A stretch of DNA of 15,100 nt from 66-474 sp035547895. Its GTDB lineage: Bacteria; Pseudomonadota; Gammaproteobacteria; Xanthomonadales; Rhodanobacteraceae. Shown here piece after piece: positions 1 to 6,333 of this stretch. The notes beneath the pieces were generated by a model. That model saw only the letters and a program-made list of their open reading frames with translations, ran no database searches and had not been told where the DNA came from. How positions within the stretch are numbered: position 1 is the stretch's first letter; each line of letters begins with the position of its first letter. Both the position numbers and the translations under genes were made by a program. The stretch lies in assembly GCA_035547895.1 (NCBI GenBank), contig DASZTT010000225.1, positions 1 through 15,100 on the forward strand. The letters run 5' to 3'.

Positions 1-805
1 CCGGCCGCACCAGGCGCTCGATCCGATCCGAACAACGCGCTTCGGCCGCCACCACGCCGGCGAGGAAGGCGCCCAGCGCCACGCTGAAACCTTCCCACGC
101 CGCCAGCAGGCAAGCGCCGAAGCAGATGCCGAGCGCCGTGACCAGCAGCGGCTCGTCGCGTCCGCGCCGGGCCAGCCAATCCAGCAGGCGCGGCAGCAGC
201 AGCAAGCCGAGGATCAGCGCCACCGCGACGAACAACAGCATCCGCCACAGCACCGTGAACGCGACGTCGGCCGTGTCGGCGCTGCCGGCCGCGATCGCGC
301 TCAGTACCGTGATCAGCACCACGGTCAGCACTTCTTCCGACACCAGCATGCCGACCATGCCGGCGACGAAGCCCTGCCCCCGCCAGCCGCGATCGGAGAC
401 GGTGCGCAATGCGATCATGGTGGATGAAAAGCAGATCACGCCACCGAGGAACAGCGCCTCGCGGCCGGTCAATCCCGCCAGCCGTCCGATCTCGATGCCG
501 AGCCACAGCATGAAGCCGACTTCCACCAGCGAGGCCAGCATCACGCCCGCGTCCAGCGCGCGCAGCTTGCGCAGGTTGGAGTCGAGTCCCAGCGTGAACA
601 TCAGCAGCACCACGCCGAGGTTGGCGATCGACTGCATCGTGCGCTGGTCGGTCAGGAATCGCCACGGCATGTGCGGACCGATCAGCACGCCCGCGACGAT
701 GTAGCCCAGCAGCACGGGCAGCCGCAGCCGCGGAAACACCACCACCACGACGCCCGCCGCCAGCATCACGCAGGCGAGATCCCGGATGAACTGGATTTCG
801 TGCAA
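1..805 (-). CDS. Cation:proton antiporter, CPA2 (KefB/GerN-like) family, N-terminal part
   Basis: This is an inner-membrane monovalent cation:H+ antiporter. The window edge cuts it off after 268 codons, so the C-terminus is missing. The minus-strand frame is open from 805 to 1. It encodes successive hydrophobic helices starting with MHEIQFIRDLACVML, then the conserved LPVLLGYIVAGVLIGPH segment of CPA2 transporters, LMFTLGLD, and near the edge GFSVALGAFLAGVVAAE. I chose the TTG at 805-803 as start because GGAGGG lies 5 nt upstream and no ATG or GTG occurs in frame above it for at least 50 nt. The gene diverges from the tRNA operon, so its promoter must lie within or beyond the tRNA-Ala promoter region. 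Whether it carries a C-terminal TrkA-N domain, as KefB/KefC do, cannot be seen. The family call is firm; the transported ion is unknown. Confidence 0.88.
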   Translation of the reverse strand, partial: MHEIQFIRDLACVMLAAGVVVVVFPRLRLPVLLGYIVAGVLIGPHMPWRFLTDQRTMQSIANLGVVLLMFTLGLDSNLRKLRALDAGVMLASLVEVGFMLWLGIEIGRLAGLTGREALFLGGVICFSSTMIALRTVSDRGWRGQGFVAGMVGMLVSEEVLTVVLITVLSAIAAGSADTADVAFTVLWRMLLFVAVALILGLLLLPRLLDWLARRGRDEPLLVTALGICFGACLLAAWEGFSVALGAFLAGVVAAEARCSDRIERLVRP

Positions 806-852
806 GACGTCCCTCCGCGGTCGTGCGCAACGCGGATTTCGCGCAAAAATGC

Positions 853-881
853 TTGACGCTGAAATCGAGTGCACCTATCCT
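853..881 (+). promoter_or_regulatory. Sigma70-type promoter of the tRNA cluster
   Basis: TTGACG (853-858) and TATCCT (876-881) are separated by exactly 17 bp. The predicted transcription start is about 888, roughly 10 nt before tRNA-Ala. The stretch after the -10 box (TTCGCGTTCCC) is GC-rich, as in stringently controlled stable-RNA promoters. Motif match only. Confidence 0.75.
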
Positions 882-897
882 TTCGCGTTCCCAGCGT

Positions 898-973
<76 letters not shown>

Positions 974-985
974 AATCCCCACGCT

Positions 986-1061
986 GTCCCCATCGTCTAG
1001 AGGCCTAGGACACCACCCTTTCACGGTGGCGACCGGGGTTCGAATCCCCGTGGGGACGCCA
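986..1061 (+). tRNA. tRNA-Glu (anticodon TTC)
   Basis: A 76-nt cloverleaf. Acceptor arm GTCCCCA pairs with TGGGGAC, anticodon stem CCACC/GGTGG encloses CTTTCAC (anticodon TTC), and the T arm is CCGGGGTTCGAATCCCCG. The discriminator is G and the CCA is encoded. It starts 12 nt after tRNA-Ala, so the two are almost certainly cotranscribed. Confidence 0.97.
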
Positions 1062-1067
1062 TGAATG

Positions 1068-1098
1068 TTGCCATGGCACGCGTTGATGCAAGTACAAT
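1068..1098 (+). promoter_or_regulatory. Possible second promoter ahead of tRNA-Asp
   Basis: TTGCCA (1068-1073) and TACAAT (1093-1098) lie 19 bp apart, followed by the GC-rich GTGCGGCCCGG. It sits 7 nt after tRNA-Glu and could give tRNA-Asp its own transcript. The 19-bp spacer is longer than ideal, so this is tentative. Confidence 0.35.
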
Positions 1099-1166
1099 GT
1101 GCGGCCCGGAACACGCAACATGCCGCACACGAACGCCAACGTTCGCAGCGGAAAAAGAAACAATGC

Positions 1167-1186
1167 GGAGCGGTAGTTCAGCTGGT
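1167..1186 (+). pseudogene. 5' fragment of tRNA-Asp (acceptor 5' strand and D-arm start)
   Basis: GGAGCGGTAGTTCAGCTGGT is identical to the first 20 nt of the intact tRNA-Asp at 1302; with the preceding TGC the identity is 23 nt. The sequence then diverges completely: no anticodon arm, T arm or 3' acceptor strand follows. It cannot fold as a tRNA. It is most simply a remnant of a tandem tRNA-Asp duplication or of a mobile-element integration event. Confidence 0.85.
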
Positions 1187-1237
1187 GGTTTTGCGAGAGT
1201 TTGCGAATGTCCGGAGGACGTTCGCGCGAGCAAAACC
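1187..1237 (+). repeat. Long imperfect inverted repeat directly after the tRNA-Asp fragment
   Basis: Outer arms GGTTTTGC (1187-1194) and GCAAAACC (1230-1237) are perfectly complementary. Inner arms GCGAATGTCC (1203-1212) and GGACGTTCGC (1216-1225) pair with one G-T and a GGA loop. An asymmetric internal loop (1195-1202 against 1226-1229) separates the two stems. There is no U-tract, so it does not look like an intrinsic terminator. It would be transcribed in the tRNA precursor. It could be an RNA structure in the spacer, a REP-like element or an insertion scar. Confidence 0.7.
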
Positions 1238-1301
1238 GGTGAGCCATGGATGGCGAACGGCAGCGCACCATGGATGGTTGATTCGACAAAGGTTCAAGTG
1301 C

Positions 1302-1378
1302 GGAGCGGTAGTTCAGCTGGTTAGAATGCTGGCCTGTCACGCCGGAGGTCGCGGGTTCGAGTCCCGTCCGCTCCGCCA
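1302..1378 (+). tRNA. tRNA-Asp (anticodon GTC)
   Basis: A 77-nt cloverleaf. Acceptor arm GGAGCGG pairs with CCGCTCC, anticodon stem CTGGC/GCCGG encloses CTGTCAC (anticodon GTC), and the T arm is GCGGGTTCGAGTCCCGT. The discriminator is G and the CCA is encoded (1376-1378). It is the last gene of the cluster, separated from tRNA-Glu by 240 nt holding the tRNA-Asp fragment and hairpin. Confidence 0.97.
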
Positions 1379-1426
1379 CTCTTACAATGTAACTTTTGGT
1401 TTTACAGTTATATTTTCGAGCACGTG

Positions 1427-1463
1427 AAAGACTGGCATGCCATCGGTATGCCAGTCTTTTTTT
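1427..1463 (+). terminator. Intrinsic terminator of the tRNA cluster
   Basis: A 15-bp stem, AAAGACTGGCATGCC (1427-1441) with GGTATGCCAGTCTTT (1445-1459), has one G-T pair and a 3-nt ATC loop. It runs straight into a T tract ending at 1463. This is a textbook rho-independent terminator 48 nt after tRNA-Asp. Confidence 0.95.
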
Positions 1464-1879
1464 GATTGCGCTTTCTTGCCTCCTGTTACTGCCGGTTGGC
1501 TTCTAGATCCCAACCAGCGTACCCCCGATCTCCAACCAATTGTCGTTCAACCCTTGGGGCGCACACGTCTGCAAGTGGTGCTTCCACGAGTTCTCGTTTG
1601 ATGATTGGCTTTCCGCAAACCGAAAAAGGCGGATCAAATTCAAGTCCGAACCACGGACCTGCCAGCGGGTGACAAGCGAGGCCGCGAAATTCCCGCGCAC
1701 TCACGCCGTCTTCGCAAATCCGGCAGCCTGGACTTGCGCAAGCCATGGACTTGGTTCCGTGCTAGGTATATGTACGCGCTCTCGGGCTCGCCTTGCAGCG
1801 TCCGTCGCCTCCAGGAATTCTACTTCTACGATGTTCTGGGTGGCTGTTTGCAATCCCGCTCTGGGCAAATCGATTCGCG
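1464..1879. other. Gene-poor stretch between the tRNA terminator and the AT-rich gene
   Basis: I find no convincing gene in these 416 nt. Several frames stay open for 60-120 codons on both strands, but none has a ribosome binding site, a recognisable domain or clear codon bias. Composition is intermediate between the GC-rich flanks and the AT-rich gene at 1880-2395. Decayed coding or mobile DNA is plausible. No copy of the tRNA-Asp 3' end, which would mark a right-hand attachment site, is visible here or up to 2621. Confidence 0.5.
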
Positions 1880-2395
1880 CTATCGAGATGTGAGCAATGT
1901 TCTAGGAATGTGATTCCACGACAAATCCGGACGCAGCTCATGAAGTATTTCCACAAGCTTGCGAATATCCTCAAATCGAAAATGCTTGAATGACACATCT
2001 ATAAAACGATCCTTTCCAGCATAAATAGCTATTCGATTTGATGGCCTATTTGCTCTAACCAAGGTTTTAACATCTGAACTCTCAGATCTTATTGCCGTGA
2101 TTTCAGAAGCTTCAATAATAACTCGACGTAATCCAAACGCCGTCTGAGTGATAGCTCTGCAATTCCACGTAATTGTGTAACATAAATTTTGATAAATAAT
2201 GAAGGCAGTAAGAAGGCTTATAAAAACAATTGACCAAATTGCGCCATAATCGAATTTTTCTCTCGAGAATGCACTAAGCAGAAGCATTAAATCTATACCG
2301 CCGATCATGATAATCCAAATCATGATCGGCGAAAGGCTCCGCCTGAGCTGGAAGGAATTTAGCTTAAGGTTTTCCACTTCCCTACTCACTCGCAC
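1880..2395 (-). CDS. Two-helix membrane protein with possible C-terminal PH-like domain, function unknown
   Basis: The 171-residue product has two hydrophobic segments (about 24-43 and 51-72). They are followed by a soluble region of about 85 residues with alternating beta strands and a final amphipathic helix (FEDIRKLVEILHEL, about 141-154). That layout resembles small bacterial membrane proteins with a bPH-type domain; the match is structural impression only, with no diagnostic motif. The GTG at 2395 is the first possible start, since TAA lies in frame four codons upstream; later GTG codons (2389, 2377) are possible and none has a good ribosome binding site. The gene is strikingly AT-rich beside its GC-rich neighbours, and codon use differs accordingly, which argues for recent horizontal acquisition. 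It stands alone, downstream of a tRNA gene. Confidence 0.65.
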   Translation of the reverse strand: MRVSREVENLKLNSFQLRRSLSPIMIWIIMIGGIDLMLLLSAFSREKFDYGAIWSIVFISLLTAFIIYQNLCYTITWNCRAITQTAFGLRRVIIEASEITAIRSESSDVKTLVRANRPSNRIAIYAGKDRFIDVSFKHFRFEDIRKLVEILHELRPDLSWNHIPRTLLTSR

Positions 2396-2408
2396 GCAGC
2401 ATTATCGG

Positions 2409-2564
2409 GCTTAACATTGCGCGATTTCGTGCCGGTAAAACGGCCCATACCGAGCGACTGCCGTGCAGGCTGTGGCATTGAACGCTGGTTGTGACCGATC
2501 GGAGCCTGGAACGTTCAGGTACAACTTATCGTAACAGTCGCTTTCATTCAGTGTCTTGTTGGAC
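2409..2564. repeat. Imperfect palindrome with attC-like terminal heptamers
   Basis: The ends are GCTTAAC (2409-2415, fits RYYYAAC) and GTTGGAC (2558-2564, fits GTTRRRY). Inside are a perfect 8-bp pair, AGCGACTG (2453-2460) with CAGTCGCT (2535-2542), and a nested 8-bp pair, GTTGTGACC (2488-2496) with GGTACAAC (2518-2525), that leaves one unpaired G. This nested layout recalls integron attC sites. However, 156 bp exceeds the usual size and no L box pairing is evident. It abuts the AT-rich gene, whose GTG begins 14 nt from the inner heptamer. Confidence 0.3.
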
Positions 2565-2621
2565 GGGGCATTGACCGACCGTCGACTCGGTCACCGCAAC
2601 AAGAGGATCGATGCGCCGCGA

Positions 2622-3134
2622 TCAAGCCGCAGCCGACGACCCGGCAGGCAGGCGCTCGAGCGTCGCCAGCGAATGCCCCTGCCCGGCCAGGTATTCCAGC
2701 CAGCGGTTGAGGAATCCGTTCATGCGCATGCGGTGTTGCAGCACGTTGCGCGTGGGCGCGAGCGGCCCCAGCACCTGCCACAGGTCGCGGCCGGGCTGGC
2801 AATGCAATGCTTCGGTCATGTGCGCGTCGAGATAGCAGCGCAGTTGCGCGGAAGGCGCGGGATTGCCGGTGCTCGCGTCGACCACCTCGTACGTGAGGCC
2901 GAGTTCCAGCGTATATGGATGCCGCTCCTGCACCGACAGGCGCACGTCGAGGCCATCCCCCACCGAAGAAACATATTCGCCCACCGCGAGCCGATGCGGC
3001 GCGAACAAGCGCGCGAGGCGCTGATGGTTTTCCGAATACAGCCCCATCAGCCAGCCGAAGCGATCCGGCAGCAGGGCCGCCGCGAACGAGCGCCGGCGCC
3101 GGGTGGAAGCAGGATGGACGATTGCCGATTGCAT
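2622..3134 (-). CDS. yqiB: DUF1249 / YqiB family protein
   Basis: The 170-residue product matches the DUF1249 (YqiB) family: FGWLMGLYSENHQRLARLF near residues 26-44 corresponds to the family's N-terminal helix, then a beta-rich core (LDVRLSVQERHPYTLELGLTY, LRCYLDAHMTEAL) and a C-terminal helix (RMRMNGFLNRWLEYLAGQGHSL). The length is slightly above the E. coli protein because of a short N-terminal extension. The molecular function of the family is not established; in E. coli the gene sits between nudF and cpdA, a context absent here. The ATG at 3134 has no Shine-Dalgarno sequence but lies 6 nt after a TAAGAT hexamer, which suggests a leaderless transcript. The protein has no signal peptide or membrane segment, so it should be cytoplasmic. 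Confidence 0.85.
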   Translation of the reverse strand: MQSAIVHPASTRRRRSFAAALLPDRFGWLMGLYSENHQRLARLFAPHRLAVGEYVSSVGDGLDVRLSVQERHPYTLELGLTYEVVDASTGNPAPSAQLRCYLDAHMTEALHCQPGRDLWQVLGPLAPTRNVLQHRMRMNGFLNRWLEYLAGQGHSLATLERLPAGSSAAA

Positions 3135-3140
3135 GGTTCG

Positions 3141-3146
3141 ATCTTA
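3141..3146 (-). promoter_or_regulatory. Candidate -10 box of yqiB (leaderless start)
   Basis: On the minus strand TAAGAT is followed by CGAACC and then the ATG. A transcription start 7 nt after the hexamer would fall on the A of the start codon. No good -35 box is visible at 16-18 bp. Confidence 0.4.
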
Positions 3147-3207
3147 GCGCAGGAATTTCTTTTGGCACGTCTTGAATTTTTCGTACAAAGCGCGCAACGT
3201 AGCGATC

Positions 3208-3227
3208 TCGGCGCCTGACGGCGCCGA
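3208..3227. repeat. Perfect hairpin between ypfJ and yqiB
   Basis: TCGGCGCC (3208-3215) and GGCGCCGA (3220-3227) form an 8-bp stem with a TGAC loop. In the minus direction, in which ypfJ is transcribed, no U-run follows, so a rho-independent terminator is not proven; in the plus direction AAGCGTTTTA follows. Confidence 0.5.
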
Positions 3228-3266
3228 AAGCGTTTTATGGGTTCACACAGGTGCGTATTCAAGCGC

Positions 3267-3289
3267 GCGCCGCGTATCGAGCGCGGCGC
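3267..3289. repeat. GC-rich hairpin just after the ypfJ stop codon
   Basis: GCGCCGCG (3267-3274) and CGCGGCGC (3282-3289) form an 8-bp stem with a 7-nt loop, 6 nt past the ypfJ stop. It may stabilise the mRNA 3' end or help termination together with the next hairpin at 3208-3227. No U-tract follows. Confidence 0.45.
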
Positions 3290-3295
3290 ACATGC

Positions 3296-4165
3296 TTACA
3301 ACGTCTGCGCGTGGAAGGTATCGCAAGCGTTGACGTCGCCGGACTGGAAGCCGGTCTTGAACCACTTCACGCGCTGTGCCGACGTGCCATGGGTGAAGGA
3401 ATCGGGTACCACGGTGCCTTGCGCTTCCTGCTCCAGCGTGTCGTCGCCGATCTGCGACGCGGCGTTCAGCGCGCTTTCGATGTCGCCGGCCTGCAGCCAT
3501 TGCAGTTGTTGCTGCGACTTGTTGGCCCACACGCCGGCGAAGCAGTCGGCCTGCAGTTCCAGGCGCACCGACAGGCCGTTCGCGCCCTTCATCGGCTGGC
3601 CCTGCTGCGCGAGCTGCTGTTCGGTGTCCATGATGCCGAGCTGATCCTGCACGTGGTGACCGACTTCGTGCGCGATCACGTAGGCGCGCGCAAAATCGCT
3701 GTCGGAATGGAAGCGCGTGGCCAGTTCCTGGAAGAAGTCGAGGTCGAGGTACACACGCTTGTCGCCGGGGCAATAGAACGGCCCTACCGCCGCTGTCGCA
3801 CCACCGCAGGCGGTCGCGACCTCACCATGGAACAGCACCAGCTTGGGATCGACGTATTGCTTGCCCATCTGCTGGAAATCCGCCGTCCAGACATCCTCGG
3901 TACTGCCGAGGATCTTGCTGACGAACTGCACCTGCGGATCGCTCTTGTCGACCTGGGTGGTCTGCGCCGGCGTGTTGCTCGCCGTGCCGCCCTGGCCGGA
4001 AAGCAATCCGAAGATGATGCCGCGCGTGGATGGGAAGATCATCGCGATGATGATCGCGATGATGGTGCCGCCGAGTCCGAGGTGGATGCCGCCGATGCCG
4101 GGCCCGCCACCGCCGCCGCTCGCCTCTTCCACGTTGTCGCTGGAACGCCCTTTTTGCCAAAGCAT
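3296..4165 (-). CDS. ypfJ: Neutral zinc metallopeptidase, YpfJ family
   Basis: A 289-residue membrane-anchored zinc peptidase of the YpfJ/KPN_02809 family. It opens with a short charged and Gly-rich stretch (residues 1-32), then one transmembrane segment (LGGTIIAIIIAMIFP, about 31-45). The peptidase domain contains the zinc-binding HEVGHH (166-171) and the downstream ELQADCFAG segment (203-211), which supplies the likely third ligand. YCPGDKRVYLD (131-141) is a family signature, and Cys120/Cys132 could form a disulfide. The ATG at 4165 is chosen because AAAGGAG lies 7 nt upstream; reading further upstream gives no domain-like sequence. The catalytic domain should face the periplasm. The physiological substrate of the family is unknown. 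yqiB follows on the same strand 161 nt downstream but past two hairpins, so cotranscription is doubtful. Confidence 0.92.
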   Translation of the reverse strand: MLWQKGRSSDNVEEASGGGGGPGIGGIHLGLGGTIIAIIIAMIFPSTRGIIFGLLSGQGGTASNTPAQTTQVDKSDPQVQFVSKILGSTEDVWTADFQQMGKQYVDPKLVLFHGEVATACGGATAAVGPFYCPGDKRVYLDLDFFQELATRFHSDSDFARAYVIAHEVGHHVQDQLGIMDTEQQLAQQGQPMKGANGLSVRLELQADCFAGVWANKSQQQLQWLQAGDIESALNAASQIGDDTLEQEAQGTVVPDSFTHGTSAQRVKWFKTGFQSGDVNACDTFHAQTL

Positions 4166-4565
4166 GTCGATTCTCCTTTCCCCGCCCGCGGTCGCGGATC
4201 GGTCCACTTTGCGGCAAGCAAGGGCTGCTCGCAAGTATGCGTGACCGCACGCACCATTCTGAACGGGTGCCCGCGCCACCGGCCTGAAATTCAGGAAACC
4301 ATCGCTGGGCTCGATGCATCCACACAGCATGGGCATCCGCGTGCTGTCGCTGCGTTCGCCGACGCGCTGGTGGCGCTGGTTGCACCCAGCCACGGCAACG
4401 GGAACGCCCGCACGGGCGTGCTGACCGCGATGCGCGAGCCGTCGAAGGCGCACCGACGATCGGTGATAATCGCGCAAGGCTGCTGACTTCGTTGCAACGG
4501 ACGCACCGCGCGCAGCGCGGAATTCCGATGCCGGGCCGGCATGCCGCTCTCCATTCCTTCTTTGC
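4166..4565. other. Divergent intergenic region between ypfJ and the DMT transporter
   Basis: The 400 nt show no convincing gene; the open frames lack ribosome binding sites and recognisable domains. It holds a candidate ypfJ promoter (4234-4263) and three compact dyads: ACGCCCG/CGGGCGT (4404-4419), CCGCGC/GCGCGG (4506-4520) and ATGCCG/CGGCAT (4528-4542). The last two lie 24-60 nt before the transporter start, where they could act as operators or mRNA hairpins. A GATAAT hexamer at 4465-4470 could be a -10 box for the transporter, but no -35 box accompanies it. Confidence 0.5.
4234..4263 (-). promoter_or_regulatory. Candidate ypfJ promoter
   Basis: On the minus strand TTCAGA (complement of 4258-4263) and CATACT (complement of 4234-4239) are separated by 18 bp, giving a leader of about 60 nt before the ypfJ ATG. 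The -35 match is modest. Confidence 0.35.
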
Positions 4566-5498
4566 ATGTTACCCATGACCCGACAGGCCAAGGCGCAATG
4601 GCAGCTCCACTTCTGCGTGGTGCTGTGGGGCTTTACCGCCATCCTGGGCAAGCTGATCACGCTGAGCGCGCTGCAACTAGTGTGGTGGCGCATGCTCATC
4701 GTGACCCTGTCGCTGCTGCTGCTTCCGAAGGTGTGGCGCGAATTGCGCGCGATGCCGCCGCGCCGGCTCGCGACGTACGCAGGGATCGGCGTGCTGGTGG
4801 CCCTGCACTGGCTGACGTTCTACTCGGCGGTCAAGCTCGCCAACGCATCGGTCGCCGCGACCACCATCGCGCTTGCACCGGTGTTCCTCGCGGTCATCGA
4901 GCCGCTGGTCGTCGGACGAAAGTTCGATCCGCGTGAACTGCTGATCGGCGTGGCGGTGGTGCCCGGAGTCGCGCTGGTCGTGGGTGGCGTCCCCGCAGGC
5001 ATGCGTCTCGGTGTCGCGGTAGGCGTGCTGTCGGCGGTGTTCTGCGCCAGCTTCGGCGCATGCAACAAGCGCATGGCGGACCAGGGCGGCGCATTGACCG
5101 TCACCGGAATCGAGCTCGGAGCCGGCACGGTGTTCCTGACGCTGGTCACCCTGTGCTGGCACGCCGAGGGCACCTTTGCATTCCCCCGTTTCCATGACGC
5201 CGTGCTGCTGCTGGTCCTGGCGATCGTCTGCACGCTGCTGCCATTCGCGCTGGCGCTGGCGGTGCTGCGCAAGCTGTCGGCGTACGCGGTGCAGCTCGCC
5301 ACCAGCCTGGAACCGGTGTACGCGATCGTGCTGGCGGTGCTCCTGCTGGGCGAACAGCACCAGCTCGACGCGTGGTTCTATGCGGGCGTCGCGATCATCC
5401 TCGGCGCAGTGTTCGTGCATCCGCTGGTGACGCGGCAACCCGCGACCAAACCGCCGGAGGCCATGCTGGGCACCGCTGAATCGAAGGCAATAGAGTAG
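4566..5498 (+). CDS. EamA/DMT superfamily transporter
   Basis: A 310-residue inner-membrane protein with about ten hydrophobic helices arranged as two five-helix EamA repeats. The first repeat begins with HFCVVLWGFTAILGKLI and includes WWRMLIV and ALHWLTFYSAVKLANASVAATT. The second contains GACNKRMADQGGA, and a late helix reads AVQLATSLEPVYAIVLAVLLLGE, which matches the conserved EamA SLEPV-A-L-A-LLGE pattern. DMT/EamA members export metabolites such as amino acids; the substrate cannot be told from sequence. The start is ATG 4566 or ATG 4575; neither has a clear Shine-Dalgarno sequence. The stop codon lies 4 nt before fdhD, so the two genes are probably cotranscribed, although no functional link between them is obvious. 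Confidence 0.9.
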   Translation: MLPMTRQAKAQWQLHFCVVLWGFTAILGKLITLSALQLVWWRMLIVTLSLLLLPKVWRELRAMPPRRLATYAGIGVLVALHWLTFYSAVKLANASVAATTIALAPVFLAVIEPLVVGRKFDPRELLIGVAVVPGVALVVGGVPAGMRLGVAVGVLSAVFCASFGACNKRMADQGGALTVTGIELGAGTVFLTLVTLCWHAEGTFAFPRFHDAVLLLVLAIVCTLLPFALALAVLRKLSAYAVQLATSLEPVYAIVLAVLLLGEQHQLDAWFYAGVAIILGAVFVHPLVTRQPATKPPEAMLGTAESKAIE

Positions 5499-5502
5499 CG
5501 GC

Positions 5503-6333
5503 ATGCCGACACCGCCCCGCCCCCACGCGCAGGGATTTCACGAACACGCGGCCTTGCGCGTGAGCGCAGGCCTGCGCGAGACGTTCATCGACAGGACGAT
5601 CGCCGAAGCACCGGTCGCACTGATGTACAACGGCGTGCCGTTCGCGGTGATGATGGCGACCCCCTGCGACCTCGGGGATTTCGCGCTGGGTTTCGCACTG
5701 GCCGAGGGCATCGTCGAAAGCGCTTCGGAGTTCGAGCTGGTGGACATGCAGCAGAGCGATCGCGGCGTCACGCTGCAGGGACTGATTCCCGCCGCGCGTT
5801 TCGAGGCGCTGCAGGCTCGGCGCAACCTCACGGGCCGCAGCGGTTGCGGCCTGTGCGGTGTCGAGGCACTGCAAGACGCGGTACGGCCCCTGCCCCGGGT
5901 GCAATCCCCGGCGTGCTTTTCGCGGGACGCGATCGCGGCCGGCATGCGTGCGCTCGCGCGCGGCCAATCGCTGAACACGATGACCGGCGGCGCCCACGCC
6001 ACCGCCTTCGTGATTCCGGGTCAGCCCGCGACCGTGCGCGAAGATGTCGGCCGCCACAACGCGCTGGACAAGGTCATCGGCGGTCTGGCCTTGACGCGGC
6101 CAACCCGCGACGCGCTGTTCGCGCACACATCGCAGGGATTCGCGGCGATCACTTCGCGCGCGTCATGGGAAATGCTGCACAAGGCCGCGCACGCGGGCAT
6201 CGCGGTGATGGCGGCGATCTCGGCGCCCACGTCACTGGCGATCGAAGCCGCCGATGCAGCGGGCATCACGCTGGTCGCGTTCGCGCGCGAGGAATCGATG
6301 AATGTCTACACGCACCCGGAACGCGTGGCCTGA
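5503..6333 (+). CDS. fdhD: Formate dehydrogenase accessory sulfurtransferase FdhD
   Basis: A 276-residue cytoplasmic FdhD. In this family the protein takes sulfur from the cysteine desulfurase IscS and passes it to the Mo-bis-MGD cofactor of formate dehydrogenase, an activation step the enzyme requires. The key motif RSGCGLCG is present with Cys115 and Cys118, the conserved cysteine pair on the catalytic loop. Also visible are the N-terminal EAPVALMYNGVPFAVMMATPCDLGDFALGF region (35-64), GGAHATAFV, EDVGRHNALDKVIG and the terminal REESMNVYTHPER. The length is typical. The ATG at 5503 lies 4 nt after the transporter stop, with only a weak purine stretch upstream, so translational coupling is likely. 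No formate dehydrogenase gene lies in the window. The stop codon sits in the loop of a 14-bp hairpin. Confidence 0.96.
   Translation: MPTPPRPHAQGFHEHAALRVSAGLRETFIDRTIAEAPVALMYNGVPFAVMMATPCDLGDFALGFALAEGIVESASEFELVDMQQSDRGVTLQGLIPAARFEALQARRNLTGRSGCGLCGVEALQDAVRPLPRVQSPACFSRDAIAAGMRALARGQSLNTMTGGAHATAFVIPGQPATVREDVGRHNALDKVIGGLALTRPTRDALFAHTSQGFAAITSRASWEMLHKAAHAGIAVMAAISAPTSLAIEAADAAGITLVAFAREESMNVYTHPERVA

Noticed and set aside
126..704. Long plus-strand Ser/Thr/Arg-rich frame
   Set aside because: It is a shadow of the antiporter on the other strand; the composition is low-complexity and there is no domain or ribosome binding site.
1005..1379. Minus-strand open frame containing ERTGLEPATSGVTGQHSNQLNYRSAL
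   Set aside because: It is antisense to tRNA-Asp, its fragment and part of tRNA-Glu. The repeated NQLNYRSAL/HQLNYRSAL only reflects the duplicated tRNA-Asp 5' end.
1486..1893. Open frames on both strands between the tRNA terminator and the AT-rich gene, including a minus-strand frame of about 64 codons without ATG
   Set aside because: None has a start signal, conserved motif or consistent codon bias, and they overlap each other; treated as non-coding or decayed.
3251..4486. 411-codon plus-strand frame
   Set aside because: It is a shadow of the ypfJ-type metallopeptidase, which has the HEVGHH motif and a strong ribosome binding site.
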